From Paenibacillus wulumuqiensis (GTDB lineage Bacteria; Bacillota; Bacilli; Paenibacillales; Paenibacillaceae), in NCBI RefSeq assembly GCF_000971965.1, contig NZ_LAQP01000001.1:62001-126000 (forward strand): a DNA stretch of 64,000 nucleotides. The letters are read 5' to 3'. Position 1 is the first letter of the stretch. Each line of letters opens with the position of its first letter. Shown here in pieces: positions 1 to 8,874 of this stretch. Below the pieces are notes generated by a model. The model made no database searches and had not been told where the DNA came from. It saw only the letters and a program-made list of their open reading frames with translations. The position numbers and the translations under genes were made by a program.

Positions 1-405
1 ACTGCCACCAAGAGAGTCACCGGCAAGAATGCGCTGATCGGGTGTGCGGCGAACGGGATACTTTTGTTCCACATAAGGAATGATTTCTTCGGCAAAGCAG
101 GCGGTATATGCTGCAAAGCGGCTGCCGAACGGAGCATATTCCTGCGTACGGATCTTGGTGTTCACTTCGACACCTACAATAATGAAAGGTTCGATATTGT
201 CATCGAGTATAAGTTCATTCGCATAGGTGGCAATTCGGCCAAAGTTGAAAAACTCTTCGCCATCCTGGCAATACACAACCGGATAGCTGAGAAGTTCATT
301 ATAACCAGGTGGAAGGTAGATGCGCAGCGTGCGTGATTCGCCGAGATGGCGGCTCTCAATTTCTTCCTTTAATATCGTTCTTTTCAAGTAACGGGAATCT
401 GTCAT
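1..405 (-). CDS. Putative esterase (alpha/beta hydrolase), 5' part only
   Basis: The gene is read on the minus strand from ATG at 405 and runs off the left edge, so only 135 codons are seen. The protein starts MTDSRYLKRTILKEEIESR and contains YPVVYCQDGEEFF and, at the window edge, GDSLGGS, the nucleophile elbow (G-x-S-x-G) of the putative-esterase family (PF00756; enterochelin-esterase/esterase-D type). No signal peptide is visible, so it is probably cytosolic. A ribosome-binding site AAAGGTGA lies about 6 bases before the ATG. The catalytic Asp and His lie outside the window and the substrate cannot be told. It is divergent from pdhA with about 250 bp between them. Confidence 0.8.
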   Translation of the reverse strand, partial: MTDSRYLKRTILKEEIESRHLGESRTLRIYLPPGYNELLSYPVVYCQDGEEFFNFGRIATYANELILDDNIEPFIIVGVEVNTKIRTQEYAPFGSRFAAYTACFAEEIIPYVEQKYPVRRTPDQRILAGDSLGGS

Positions 406-573
406 AGTGATCACCTTTTCGTTAGAATTTTTGCAATGAAACCAACAATGGGTTAAGATTAAGTCGTGTGATTTTAAGACATTCTATTTTGAAATGGTTC
501 AACTGTTATACAAAATTGAATAACCTGTTATACATACAACGACACGGCTGCCTTATTAATTTCAATGTATGCT

Positions 574-603
574 TTGACGAACGGAGTAGAACAGGTGTAT
601 AAT
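574..603 (+). promoter_or_regulatory. Sigma-A promoter of the pdh operon
   Basis: TTGACG (574-579), an 18-base spacer, then TATAAT (598-603). Transcription would start near 610, about 45 bases before pdhA. It is the best sigma-A match in the divergent region. Confidence 0.7.
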
Positions 604-655
604 AATTCTATAACAGCGGAACATGATATTCAAATTTTTTATTGAGGTGAATAAA

Positions 656-1723
656 ATGAGCAAGGTTCCATATGAAGTTTACACGGAAGAAGTGGAAGCA
701 CTTTCCGTTCTCTCCCCAGAAGGCAAAATTGTCAACCCTGACAAAATGCCTGATCTGACTGATGATCAATTGAAAGAAATTATGTACCGTATGGTATTTA
801 CACGCACTTGGGATGACCGTGCTGTTAACCTGGGTCGTCAAGGACGCCTTGGTTTCTATGCTCCGGTATCCGGGCAAGAAGCTACAATGGTTGGTAGCGT
901 ATACGCGCTGGACAAGGAAGATTTCGTATGTCCTGGTTACCGCGATATGCCGCAGCTGGTATGGCATGGTCTGCCACTGTATCAAGCATTCCTGTATTCC
1001 CGTGGACATCAAGAAGGCGGACGCATCCCTGAGGGTGTTAACGTTCTGATGCCACAGATCATCATTGGTGCACAAATCCTGCATGCAATGGGTCTGGCAA
1101 TGGGTTACAAACTGAAAAAACAAAAACAGGTTGTTATCGCCTACACAGGTGATGGCGGTTCTTCCGAAGGTGACTTCTACGAAGGCATGAACTTCGCAGG
1201 TGCTTACAAACTGCCTGTTATCTTCTTTGTACAAAACAATGGTTACGCCATCACAACTCCATTTGCAAAACAAACAGCTGCACTGTCCATCGCTCACAAA
1301 GCAGTTTCCGCTGGTATCAAAGGTGTGCAAATCGATGGTATGGACGTATTCGCTGTTATCACAGCCGTTCGTGAAGCTGCTGAACGCGCTCGTAACGGTG
1401 AAGGCGCTACATTGATCGAAGCTCTGACTTACCGTTTCCGTCCGCACTCCATGTCGGATGATACAAGCAAATACCGTACCAAAGACGAAGAAGGTATCTG
1501 GAGCGAGAAAGATCCTATCGCTCGTCTGGCAAAATACCTGGCTGAAAAAGGTCTGTGGTCTGATGAAGATACAGAACGCGTAAGAGAAGAAGCCAAAGCA
1601 AAAGTAAACGAAGAGATCAAAAAAGCCGAGAAAACAGAGAAAATGACTGTTACCGGTCTGATCGACAGTATGTTCGAAACAACACCTCATGATCTGGAAG
1701 AGCAAAAAGCAGATTTCCAATAA
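656..1723 (+). CDS. pdhA: Pyruvate dehydrogenase E1 component, alpha subunit
   Basis: This is the thiamine-diphosphate subunit of E1. With E1-beta it decarboxylates pyruvate and transfers the acetyl group to lipoyl-E2. The 355-residue protein carries the TPP/Mg motif beginning GDGGSSEGDFYEG (about residue 165) and ending in VQNN, plus RYRSGG-type loop residues typical of branched E1-alpha. The start is ATG 656 because GAGGTGA lies 7 bases upstream; an in-frame ATG at 623 has no ribosome-binding site. It is the first gene of pdhA-pdhB-pdhC-lpdA, driven by the promoter at 574-603. Length and motifs match Bacillus PdhA; a branched-chain 2-oxoacid E1 is less likely given the operon order. Confidence 0.95.
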   Translation: MSKVPYEVYTEEVEALSVLSPEGKIVNPDKMPDLTDDQLKEIMYRMVFTRTWDDRAVNLGRQGRLGFYAPVSGQEATMVGSVYALDKEDFVCPGYRDMPQLVWHGLPLYQAFLYSRGHQEGGRIPEGVNVLMPQIIIGAQILHAMGLAMGYKLKKQKQVVIAYTGDGGSSEGDFYEGMNFAGAYKLPVIFFVQNNGYAITTPFAKQTAALSIAHKAVSAGIKGVQIDGMDVFAVITAVREAAERARNGEGATLIEALTYRFRPHSMSDDTSKYRTKDEEGIWSEKDPIARLAKYLAEKGLWSDEDTERVREEAKAKVNEEIKKAEKTEKMTVTGLIDSMFETTPHDLEEQKADFQ

Positions 1724-1809
1724 GAGGTTTCTGAAGTGATAGTATGATCGCAGCACATCCTTGATGCGTGAACATGAACAGTGAAATGTTTAAGGAGGAA
1801 ATGAAGCAA

Positions 1810-2787
1810 ATGGCACAAATGAATATGAAAGAAGCGATTCGCGACGCAATCCGCGTTGAGATGAAAAATGACCCTAACGTGCTCATTTTTGGTGAAGACG
1901 TAGGTAAAGTCGGCGGTGTATTCCGTGCGACAGAAGGTCTGCAAGCAGAGTTTGGCGAGGAGCGTGTATTCGATACTCCTCTGGCTGAGTCCGCAATCGG
2001 CGGTCTGGCATTCGGTCTGGGTATCCAGGGCTTCCGTCCAATCGCAGAGATCCAGTTCGTAGGTTTTATCTTTGAAGCATTGGATCAAATGGCGATTCAG
2101 GCAGCACGTCTGCGTTACCGTTCCGGCGGTCGTTACAATGCACCAATCGTATTCCGTACACCTTACGGCGGCGGCGTTAAAGCGGCTGAGCTGCACACTG
2201 ACGACCTGTCCGGTCTGCTGGCTCAGACTCCGGGTATCAAAGTGGTTATCCCTTCGAACCCTTACGATGCAAAAGGCCTGATGGTTGCTGCAATCCGTGA
2301 AAACGATCCGGTATTCTTCATGGAGCATCTTAACTTGTACCACGCATTCCGTGCAGAAGTACCGGAAGAAGCTTACACTGTAGAAATCGGTAAAGCCAAC
2401 GTAGTACGCGAAGGTTCCGATGTAACAATTATCGGTTACGGCATGACTGTTCATACAGCTACCAAAGCTGCTGATCAGCTGGCAGAACAAGGGATCAATG
2501 CGGAAATCATTGACCTGCGTACACTGAGCCCGATCGATATCGATACAATCGTAACTTCCGTGAAGAAAACAAACCGCGTAATTATGGTTCAGGAAGCTCA
2601 AAAGAGCGCTGGCGTAGCTGCAGAAGTAATCGCTCAGATCAACGAAAAAGCGATTCTGCACCTGGAAGCTCCAGTACTGCGTGTATGCCCGCCGGATACA
2701 ATCTATCCGTTCGCTCAAATCGAGGACGCATGGCTGCCAACGCCACAGCGCGTTATCGATGCGGTTAACAAAGTAATGAACTTCTAA
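1810..2787 (+). CDS. pdhB: Pyruvate dehydrogenase E1 component, beta subunit
   Basis: This is the partner of PdhA in the alpha2-beta2 E1 enzyme. It is 325 residues long, starting [14 protein letters not shown]. Family hallmarks are [13 protein letters not shown] near the N-terminus, [10 protein letters not shown], the RYRSGG stretch and the C-terminal [12 protein letters not shown]. Several ATGs are in frame from 1768. ATG 1810 is chosen because AAGGAGG (1792-1798) sits 11 bases upstream, whereas the ATG at 1801 is too close to it. The gap from pdhA is 86 bp, and a 242-bp gap follows before pdhC. Confidence 0.94.
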   Translation: MAQMNMKEAIRDAIRVEMKNDPNVLIFGEDVGKVGGVFRATEGLQAEFGEERVFDTPLAESAIGGLAFGLGIQGFRPIAEIQFVGFIFEALDQMAIQAARLRYRSGGRYNAPIVFRTPYGGGVKAAELHTDDLSGLLAQTPGIKVVIPSNPYDAKGLMVAAIRENDPVFFMEHLNLYHAFRAEVPEEAYTVEIGKANVVREGSDVTIIGYGMTVHTATKAADQLAEQGINAEIIDLRTLSPIDIDTIVTSVKKTNRVIMVQEAQKSAGVAAEVIAQINEKAILHLEAPVLRVCPPDTIYPFAQIEDAWLPTPQRVIDAVNKVMNF

Positions 2788-3029
2788 GATAACTTTTTAT
2801 CTTGGAAATGCATGAATGAATTAAACGTTCAAGGCTCAAGAGGCGGTTTGCATGATTGTGTTCTACTTTTCAATATCCGACCCGGGAGTGTTGTTGGAAA
2901 GTGGAATACTCTTCTACGGACGCCTTTTGGCTTTGATCATATGAGAATACAGAAATACTTATCAGACGTTGTTGAAGGCATGGCTGTTCGAAGTCTCGTT
3001 CAACAATTTTAATCAGGGAGGTTTTGCAA
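2788..3029 (+). other. Unusually long pdhB-pdhC gap with terminator-like hairpin
   Basis: This 242-bp gap lies inside an otherwise compact operon. Near its end, perfect 8-base arms TTGTTGAA (2969-2976) and TTCAACAA (2999-3006) are followed by TTTT, which looks like a weak terminator or attenuator. The hairpin sits just before the pdhC ribosome-binding site (GGGAGG, 3016-3021). An open frame at 2812-3012 has no convincing ribosome-binding site and no recognisable product. Confidence 0.4.
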
Positions 3030-4388
3030 GTGGCAAGATTCGTATATAAATTTCCAGAGCTTGGTGAAGGTTTGCACGAAGGCGAAATCATCAAAATGCA
3101 CATTAAACCGGGTGACAAAGTAACAGACGACAGCATCATTATGGAAGTACAAAATGATAAAGCTGTAGTTGAAGTACCTTGTCCAGTAGATGGAACTGTA
3201 GTAGAAGTATTGACTAAAGACGGCCAGGTTTGCCACGTAGGCGAAACGGTAGCAATCATCGATGCGGAAGGCGACCTGCCTGATCAAGATGAAGAGCCGG
3301 CTGAACAAAGTGCTCCTGAGCAGAAGAGCGGACAGGAAACAGATGCTAATATCGGTAATGTAGATACGCATTCTTCCCCTGCATCTTCCAGCCCGACAGA
3401 AGCAAAAGAAGGACAAGTAACCAACGCTTCCACACCAGCTGCACCTAACAAAGATGTACTGGCTACACCAAGCGTTCGCAAATTTGCACGTGAGCAAGGT
3501 GTTGACCTGTCCCAAGTAACAGGCAGCGGCAGCAATGGCAAAATCACTCGTGAAGATGTAGAATCCTTCAAACAAGGTGGCGGCCAGGCTTCCGGTACTA
3601 CCCAAGCGGCAGCAGCTGATGAAAAAGCAGCAGCACCTGTAGCTTCTGCAGCAGCTCCATCTTCCGCATCCACAGCATCTGCTGGTGGCGACGAAGAGCG
3701 TGTACCTTTCAAAGGTATCCGTAAAGTTATCGCTAACGCTATGGTTAAATCCGCATACACAGCTCCACACGTAACGATCATGGACGAAGTTGACGTTACT
3801 GAACTGGTAGCTTTCCGTACTCGCATGAAACCACTGGCTGAAAAACGCGGTACAAAAGTAACTTATCTGCCATTCATCGTAAAAGCACTGGTGTCCGCGG
3901 CTCGTCAATTCCCGGCTCTGAATGCTTCCATCGACGAAAAAACAGAAGAAATTGTCTACAAAAAACACTATGACATCGGTATTGCTACAGATACGCCTAA
4001 CGGCCTGATCGTACCGGTTGTTAAAGACGCTGACCGTAAGAGCATCTTCATGATCGCTGATACCATCAACGATCTGGCTGTTCGTGGACGTGACGGCAAA
4101 CTGGCAGCTAACGAGATGAGAGGCAGCACAATCTCGATCTCCAACATCGGTTCTGCCGGCGGTATGTTCTTTACTCCAATCATCAACTTCCCTGAAGTTG
4201 CGATCCTGGGTACTGGCCGTATCAGCGAAAAAGCAGTAATCAAAAACGGTGAAGTGGTAGCAGCACCAGTAATGGCACTGTCCCTGAGCTTTGACCACCG
4301 TATCATCGACGGCGCAACAGCACAACACTTTATGAACCATATCAAATCACTGCTCGGCAACCCTGAGCTGTTAACTATGGAGGTGTAA
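3030..4388 (+). CDS. pdhC: Pyruvate dehydrogenase E2, dihydrolipoamide acetyltransferase
   Basis: This is the core of the complex and transfers acetyl from lipoamide to CoA. Domain order in the 452 residues is: one lipoyl domain (about 1-78) with the lipoylated Lys44 in QNDKAVV; an acidic then Ala/Pro/Ser-rich linker; the peripheral-subunit-binding domain (about 143-180, TPSVRKFAREQG and TGSGSNGKITREDV); a second Ala-rich linker; and the acyltransferase domain with active-site DHRIIDGA (His423). The start is GTG 3030, 8 bases after GGGAGG. The Ala-rich linkers are the flexible swinging-arm type. pdhC ends 4 bases before lpdA. Confidence 0.95.
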   Translation: MARFVYKFPELGEGLHEGEIIKMHIKPGDKVTDDSIIMEVQNDKAVVEVPCPVDGTVVEVLTKDGQVCHVGETVAIIDAEGDLPDQDEEPAEQSAPEQKSGQETDANIGNVDTHSSPASSSPTEAKEGQVTNASTPAAPNKDVLATPSVRKFAREQGVDLSQVTGSGSNGKITREDVESFKQGGGQASGTTQAAAADEKAAAPVASAAAPSSASTASAGGDEERVPFKGIRKVIANAMVKSAYTAPHVTIMDEVDVTELVAFRTRMKPLAEKRGTKVTYLPFIVKALVSAARQFPALNASIDEKTEEIVYKKHYDIGIATDTPNGLIVPVVKDADRKSIFMIADTINDLAVRGRDGKLAANEMRGSTISISNIGSAGGMFFTPIINFPEVAILGTGRISEKAVIKNGEVVAAPVMALSLSFDHRIIDGATAQHFMNHIKSLLGNPELLTMEV

Positions 4389-4392
4389 TTCA

Positions 4393-5817
4393 ATGGTAGT
4401 AGGAGATGCTTCTATCGATATTGAAACGTTGGTAATTGGTGCGGGACCTGGTGGCTATGTAGCCGCCATCCGCGCTGCTCAACTGGGACAAAAAGTCCTG
4501 ATCGTTGATAAATCCGAACTTGGCGGCGTGTGTCTGAACCGTGGTTGTATTCCTTCCAAAGCCCTGATCGCTGCAGCTCATCATTTTGAATCTGCACAGC
4601 ACGGCGAAGGTTTCGGCGTAACTGTAGGCGACGTAAAAGTTGACTTTGCCAAAACTCAAGAGTTCAAAAACGGCGTTGTTAAAAAAATGACCAGTGGTGT
4701 TACTGGCCTGCTGAAAGGTAACAAAGTGGATGTATTCCACGGCGAATGCATGTTCATCAACCAGAACGAAGCGCGTCTGTTCAATGATCATGAATCTCCT
4801 CGTTACCGTTTCAAAAACTGCATCATCGCTACCGGTTCACGCCCAATCGAACTGAAAGCATTCCCGTTTGGCGGTCGCATTCTGTCTTCCACAGAAGCAC
4901 TGAACCTGCCGGAAATCCCTAAATCCATGATCGTTATCGGTGGTGGATACATCGGTGCCGAGCTGAGCCAAATGTATGCCAAATTCGGTACTAAAATTAC
5001 AATCATTGAAGGTCTGGATACCATCCTGCCAGGCTTCGATAAAGATATGACTTCCCTGGTAGCCAAAAACATGAAGAAATCCGGTGCGGAAATCTTCACA
5101 AACGCGAAAGCGGAAAGTGCTACTCAAACAGAAAATGACGTTACAGTGAAATTCACTGTAGACGGCAAAGAGCAAGAAGTAACTGCAGACTATCTGCTGG
5201 TTACTGTTGGACGTCGTCCAAACACTGACGGCGAACTGGGTCTGGATCTGATCGATCTGGAACTGACTGATCGCGGTCTGGTAAAAATCGACCATCAGGG
5301 ACGCACTAACATCCCGCACATCTATGCAATCGGTGATATCGTTGAAGGTCCGGCACTGGCACACAAAGCTTCCTACGAAGCTAAAGTGGTAGCTGAAGTT
5401 ATCTCCGGTATGCCTTCCGTTATCGATTACAAATGTGTACCAGCTGTAGCATTCACTGATCCTGAATGTGCAAGCGTTGGTCTGACTGAAACTGAAGCAA
5501 AAGCCAAAGGATACAAAGTATCCGCTGGTAAATTCCCTTACGCTGGTAACGGCCGTGCAACTTCCCTAAACAACACAGAAGGCTTCGTGAAAATCGTAGC
5601 TGATGAAGCAACAGGCGTTGTACTGGGCAGCCAGATCGTAGGTCTGGAATCTTCCAACATGATCGCTGAAATGGGTCTGGCTATCGAAATGGGCGCGACA
5701 CTGGAAGATCTGGCACTGACTATCCATGCGCATCCAACACTGGGTGAGATCGTTATGGAAGCAGCTGAGCTGGTTATGGGTCATCCGATCCACGTTATCG
5801 CTCCGCGCAAAAAATAA
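4393..5817 (+). CDS. lpdA: Dihydrolipoamide dehydrogenase (E3)
   Basis: This FAD enzyme reoxidises dihydrolipoamide with NAD+; in Bacillus it is named pdhD. It is 474 residues long. An N-terminal FAD site GAGPGGYVAAI is followed by the redox disulfide CLNRGCIPSK (Cys47/Cys52). The NAD site GGGYIGAEL comes next, then YAIGDIVEGPALAHKA, and the C-terminal HAHPTLGE with the catalytic His-Glu pair. The ribosome-binding site GGAGGTG overlaps the pdhC stop region, so translation is probably coupled. It is the last gene of the operon and a terminator follows at 5931. Confidence 0.96.
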   Translation: MVVGDASIDIETLVIGAGPGGYVAAIRAAQLGQKVLIVDKSELGGVCLNRGCIPSKALIAAAHHFESAQHGEGFGVTVGDVKVDFAKTQEFKNGVVKKMTSGVTGLLKGNKVDVFHGECMFINQNEARLFNDHESPRYRFKNCIIATGSRPIELKAFPFGGRILSSTEALNLPEIPKSMIVIGGGYIGAELSQMYAKFGTKITIIEGLDTILPGFDKDMTSLVAKNMKKSGAEIFTNAKAESATQTENDVTVKFTVDGKEQEVTADYLLVTVGRRPNTDGELGLDLIDLELTDRGLVKIDHQGRTNIPHIYAIGDIVEGPALAHKASYEAKVVAEVISGMPSVIDYKCVPAVAFTDPECASVGLTETEAKAKGYKVSAGKFPYAGNGRATSLNNTEGFVKIVADEATGVVLGSQIVGLESSNMIAEMGLAIEMGATLEDLALTIHAHPTLGEIVMEAAELVMGHPIHVIAPRKK

Positions 5818-5930
5818 GTATTGATTTGAACAAGTCAGCCCGTATTAGCCATTAATCGCAGCTTAGTTGTACCACTTGTTGTACCTGATTTCCTCATTGC
5901 GGGCTGATTATGATATCAGATGCTTATATC

Positions 5931-5962
5931 AAAGCCGCCGGAGAGCTCCTGGCGGCTTTTGA
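5931..5962 (+). terminator. Terminator of the pdh operon
   Basis: A GCCGCC...GGCGGC stem with an internal GAGAGCTC is followed by TTTT. A wider 8-base inverted repeat (TCAGCCCG 5835-5842 with CGGGCTGA 5900-5907) lies between lpdA and this hairpin. Confidence 0.75.
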
Positions 5963-6027
5963 TATGCCATAAAATTGTGGCGAATGAATATTTCGGTGAA
6001 ATGTGAATACATGTTCGCAAAAACAGC

Positions 6028-6056
6028 TTGGATTTCATTCCAGTATGTGATAAAAT
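6028..6056 (+). promoter_or_regulatory. Possible sigma-A promoter for rpmG
   Basis: TTGGAT (6028-6033), a 17-base spacer, then TAAAAT (6051-6056). It would give an rpmG leader of about 135 bases. The rest of the 5818-6198 gap holds the pdh terminator and no gene. Confidence 0.4.
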
Positions 6057-6198
6057 TAATAAGGCATTTCAATTAATGTTTGCGGATTATTAACTGACTA
6101 TACAGTTCCAATAAATCTCAGTTGAACATTTATTGTAATTAAGGTAAATTAGTATAGTTGAATAATTTTTGATTACCAATGAAGTGAGGTGAATTCAC

Positions 6199-6348
6199 AT
6201 GCGCGTTATCGTTACTATGGCATGCACAGAGACTGGCGATCGTAACTACACTACAACCAAGAACAAACGGAACCATCCGGAGCGTCTTGAGCTGAAAAAA
6301 TATTGCCCACGTCTGAAGAAATACACGCTTCACCGCGAAACTCGTTAA
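6199..6348 (+). CDS. rpmG: 50S ribosomal protein L33
   Basis: A 49-residue protein, [17 protein letters not shown]..., ending [10 protein letters not shown], clearly L33. GTGAGGTGA lies 7 bases before the ATG. Zinc-ribbon L33 forms carry two CxxC pairs. Here each pair has only one Cys (Cys9 in ACTETG, Cys36 in KYCPRLK), so the four-ligand zinc site is not intact and this is the zinc-independent (C-minus) type or an intermediate. C-minus paralogues are Zur-regulated in some Firmicutes, but I see no Zur box upstream. A strong terminator follows, so it is monocistronic. Confidence 0.93.
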   Translation: MRVIVTMACTETGDRNYTTTKNKRNHPERLELKKYCPRLKKYTLHRETR

Positions 6349-6370
6349 TTCGGAATTAGCGTGTGAGATA

Positions 6371-6402
6371 AACACCCGGCTATGTAGCATAGCCGGGTGT
6401 TT
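6371..6402 (+). terminator. rpmG terminator
   Basis: A perfect ACACCCGGCTATG / CATAGCCGGGTGT hairpin is followed by a T-rich run. Confidence 0.85.
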
Positions 6403-6535
6403 ATTTTTATTTTGCCATTTTACCGAATGCTTTTCCTTATTTTGATTTCTTCTCAGTGGTTCATCTGTGTTACAATATTGCAAGTGAACTTAAACTGAAT
6501 TTGGCTGTATCGTAGGGATGATTATGTATAATGGA

Positions 6536-6610
6536 AACTGCAAAAAGAGTGCCTGAGATCAAGGCACGGTTATAACGTCATGTGACGATATCCTCATAAG
6601 GTTAGCAGTT
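6536..6610 (+). other. Multibranched inverted-repeat structure before thyA
   Basis: An outer stem AACTGC (6536-6541) / GCAGTT (6605-6610) encloses GTGCCT/AGGCAC (6549-6567), CGTCA-TG-TGACG (6576-6587) and a short CCT/AGG hairpin. This resembles a multibranch RNA. A TATAAT at 6527-6532 is close upstream, and if it is the -10 then only part of the outer stem would be transcribed. It is not a recognisable riboswitch class and may be chance. Confidence 0.3.
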
Positions 6611-6670
6611 GTACATAATGAAATCTTCAAGATTCAGTCAAGACAAGTCGTATGAATGAGGTGTAAATTA

Positions 6671-7465
6671 ATGAAAGCATATTTGGAATTGCTGCAGGAT
6701 ATTATGGATCATGGAGTGGAAAAGGGAGATCGTACCGGTACAGGAACCATCTCCGTATTCGGACGGCAGATGCGTATCAATCTGCAGGAGGGATTTCCCC
6801 TGCTGACGACCAAGCGTCTGCACACCCGGTCCATTATCCATGAACTGCTCTGGTTCCTGAGCGGGAATACGAATATTACGTATCTGCGGGAAAATGGCGT
6901 AACGATCTGGGATGAGTGGGCCGATGAAGAAGGCAATCTGGGACGCGTATACGGCTCCCAGTGGAGAGAATGGCGCGGTCCTGGCGGCGAAGTGATTGAC
7001 CAGATCTCTTCCGTGATCGAGCAGATCAAGAGCAATCCGGATTCACGCCGTCATATCGTGAATGCATGGAATGCAGCAGAAGTCGATCATATGGCACTGC
7101 CTCCATGTCATTATGCGTTTCAATTCTACGTAGCAGAAGGCAAGCTGTCCTGCATGTTCCAGATGCGGTCGGTGGATACCTTCCTGGGGCTGCCATTTAA
7201 TCTGGCTTCCTACGCGTTGCTGACACATATGGTGGCCCAGCAGTGTGACCTGGAAGTGGGCGATCTGATCTGGACCGGTGGAGATGTACACATTTACAAT
7301 AATCATCTGGAGCAGGTGAAGCTGCAGCTTACACGTGAGCCCTATCCGCTGCCGCAGCTGCGTATCGAGCGCAAGCCGGATTCGATTTTTGATTACAAGT
7401 TTGAAGATTTCCAGTTTGAAAATTATGAATATCATCCGGGGATCAAGGCACCGATTGCCATCTAA
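6671..7465 (+). CDS. thyA: Thymidylate synthase
   Basis: It converts dUMP and methylene-tetrahydrofolate to dTMP and dihydrofolate. It is 264 residues, the same length as E. coli ThyA, with DRTGTGT near the N-terminus and the nucleophile Cys146 in [21 protein letters not shown] supplies the phosphate-binding arginines, and GDVHIYNNH is the dUMP-binding motif. ATG 6671 is chosen because GAGGTG lies 7-8 bases upstream; an in-frame ATG at 6656 precedes that site. folA follows 332 bp downstream; its enzyme recycles the dihydrofolate made here. Confidence 0.97.
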   Translation: MKAYLELLQDIMDHGVEKGDRTGTGTISVFGRQMRINLQEGFPLLTTKRLHTRSIIHELLWFLSGNTNITYLRENGVTIWDEWADEEGNLGRVYGSQWREWRGPGGEVIDQISSVIEQIKSNPDSRRHIVNAWNAAEVDHMALPPCHYAFQFYVAEGKLSCMFQMRSVDTFLGLPFNLASYALLTHMVAQQCDLEVGDLIWTGGDVHIYNNHLEQVKLQLTREPYPLPQLRIERKPDSIFDYKFEDFQFENYEYHPGIKAPIAI

Positions 7466-7503
7466 GCTCGTCGGTTACACAATTGAATAACAGCATCATC
7501 CAT

Positions 7504-7590
7504 TCCGGAGACTGGTTTTTAGGATAGACGGCAGCTGTGATAGGCAGCGGTTGAGCAATTCCCATTAAAACCATCTCCGGATTTTATTAT
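7504..7590 (+). terminator. Long-stem hairpin behind thyA
   Basis: Arms TCCGGAGA+GGTTTT (7504-7519) and AAAACC+TCTCCGGA (7567-7581) pair with one small bulge. They enclose 47 bases that contain a smaller GC-rich hairpin, and TTTTATT follows. It is probably the thyA terminator, although the long loop is unusual. From 7591 to 7797 I see only AT-rich spacer and the folA ribosome-binding site (ATAGGAGGA). Confidence 0.5.
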
Positions 7591-7797
7591 CCAGCATAAA
7601 TAGGTAGCTGATCAAATTTATGAATAGCCTTTTATAAAACATTTGATATCTTGCTTTTTGACGGATAATCAGTTAATACATTAGGACAAACATTCGTGAA
7701 ATATTACAAGAAGTTGATGCAGAATGATAGGTTTTAATGATATGATATAGAATAAACCTATCTGGATGAATATCCGGATGATAGGAGGACAGCCACA

Positions 7798-8286
7798 ATG
7801 ACAATTACACTCATATGGGCGCAGGCACGCCAGGGCGTTATCGGCAAGGACAACGACATGCCCTGGAAGCTGCCCAGAGATATGGCTTATTTCAAACAGC
7901 AGACACAGCAAAAGACGATTGTCATGGGGCGCAAAACATGGAATTCCTTTGGTTCCAAGCCGCTGCCAAACCGCCGAAATATTATTTTGACTCGTGATAC
8001 AGCGTTTGAAGCTGAACAAGCTGAGGTAGTGCATTCGGTAGAGGAAGCACTGCGGCTCGCTGGAGCGGAAGAGGAAGTAATGATTATCGGCGGCTCACAG
8101 ATTTACAAGGAATTTCTGAGCCATGCGGATCGTCTGCTCGTAACCCGAATTGAACATGATTTCGAGGGAGATACGTATTTTCCTGAAGTGGATTGGTCGA
8201 CATGGGAACTGGTGAATACGATACCAGGTGTTCGTGATGAGAAAAATGATTATGATTACCGGTTTGAAGAGTATCGCCGCGTATAA
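7798..8286 (+). CDS. folA: Dihydrofolate reductase
   Basis: NADPH-dependent reduction of dihydrofolate to tetrahydrofolate, also known as dfrA. The 162-residue protein has the family pattern IWAQARQGVIGKDNDMPWKLPRDM (split: Trp/Leu/Pro loop and acidic Asp at about 30) and VMGRKTWNS. LPNRRNIILTRD is the NADPH-binding segment, and IIGGSQIYKEFL completes the pattern. AGGAGGA lies about 8 bases before the ATG. Its product acts with ThyA in the thymidylate cycle. The stop codon is only 3 bases before a tandem-repeat array, so the array lies in its 3' untranslated region. Confidence 0.96.
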   Translation: MTITLIWAQARQGVIGKDNDMPWKLPRDMAYFKQQTQQKTIVMGRKTWNSFGSKPLPNRRNIILTRDTAFEAEQAEVVHSVEEALRLAGAEEEVMIIGGSQIYKEFLSHADRLLVTRIEHDFEGDTYFPEVDWSTWELVNTIPGVRDEKNDYDYRFEEYRRV

Positions 8287-8289
8287 TTT

Positions 8290-8365
8290 GCACGAATGCA
8301 CGAATGCACGAATGCACGAATGCACGAATGCACGAATGCACGAATGCACGAATGCACGAATGCAC
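8290..8365. repeat. Octanucleotide tandem array GCACGAAT x 9.5
   Basis: Nine perfect copies of GCACGAAT plus GCAC, without a single variant base, start 3 bases after the folA stop. There is no spacer/repeat structure, so it is not CRISPR. Perfect identity suggests recent expansion by slippage. Confidence 0.98.
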
Positions 8366-8874
8366 TTCCAATGTTCGAATGTGTGAGTGAATAGGTGTAT
8401 GTAGTACAATTGCGATTCAGCAGTAAAGGAATCATCAGGTATAGAGGGACCGTAGGCTTTGGAAATGCTTGTTTTATAATTAAAAATGCATAAATATAAC
8501 GTAAAGTTTATATACTTTCTGCATAGTGGTGGGTTTAAACAGGAAGACAGCTTTTTGCGATAGCAGCCGAAACAGCTGCATTCATACAGAGAATGACTTT
8601 TATATATTGCAAAAAGGACGGTTTCCTTTTGTTATCAGAAGGGAATATGCTTGTCCAGTAAGCCTAATATTATGCAGAAAAAGTGAAAGTAACAGAAAAG
8701 TTATTGCAAGATGTTTCACCACGGTGTAATCTCTATGTAAAAAGTACAAATAATCATGCGCTTAATCCATTTGTGATTCAATTGTCTCAATGCTACTCTT
8801 GAAAATAAACTTACGGCAAGCTGGTGATCGAAAGAAACTCGGCATCGTATAGAACGGATGGGGGAACTGTTAAT
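8366..8874. other. Intergenic spacer folA-gltD, no gene seen
   Basis: About 500 bp of AT-rich DNA. It contains a palindrome AAAGT-TTATAT-ACTTT near 8500-8520 inside a wider ATGCA/TGCAT repeat, possibly the gltD promoter/operator area. A 67-codon open frame at 8526-8729 has no ribosome-binding site and is rejected. Confidence 0.5.

Noticed and set aside
608-1756. Long open frame antisense to pdhA
   Set aside because: Shadow of the pdhA codon pattern; no ribosome-binding site, and the protein has the Cys/Phe/His-rich look of an antisense frame. The same holds for the long antisense frames over pdhB and pdhC.
2812-3012. 66-codon ORF between pdhB and pdhC
   Set aside because: No convincing ribosome-binding site, no recognisable product, and it overlaps the hairpin before pdhC.
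6057-6198. Zur box before rpmG
   Set aside because: Looked for because the L33 is zinc-independent in type; no convincing palindrome found.
6536-6610. tRNA gene
   Set aside because: Cloverleaf-like size, but no T-arm GTTCRA sequence and the acceptor stem is too short.
8290-8365. CRISPR array
   Set aside because: Contiguous 8-base units with no spacers; the same reasoning applies to 10397-10540 and 59820-59943.
8526-8729. 67-codon ORF before gltD
   Set aside because: No ribosome-binding site, and composition looks like non-coding spacer.
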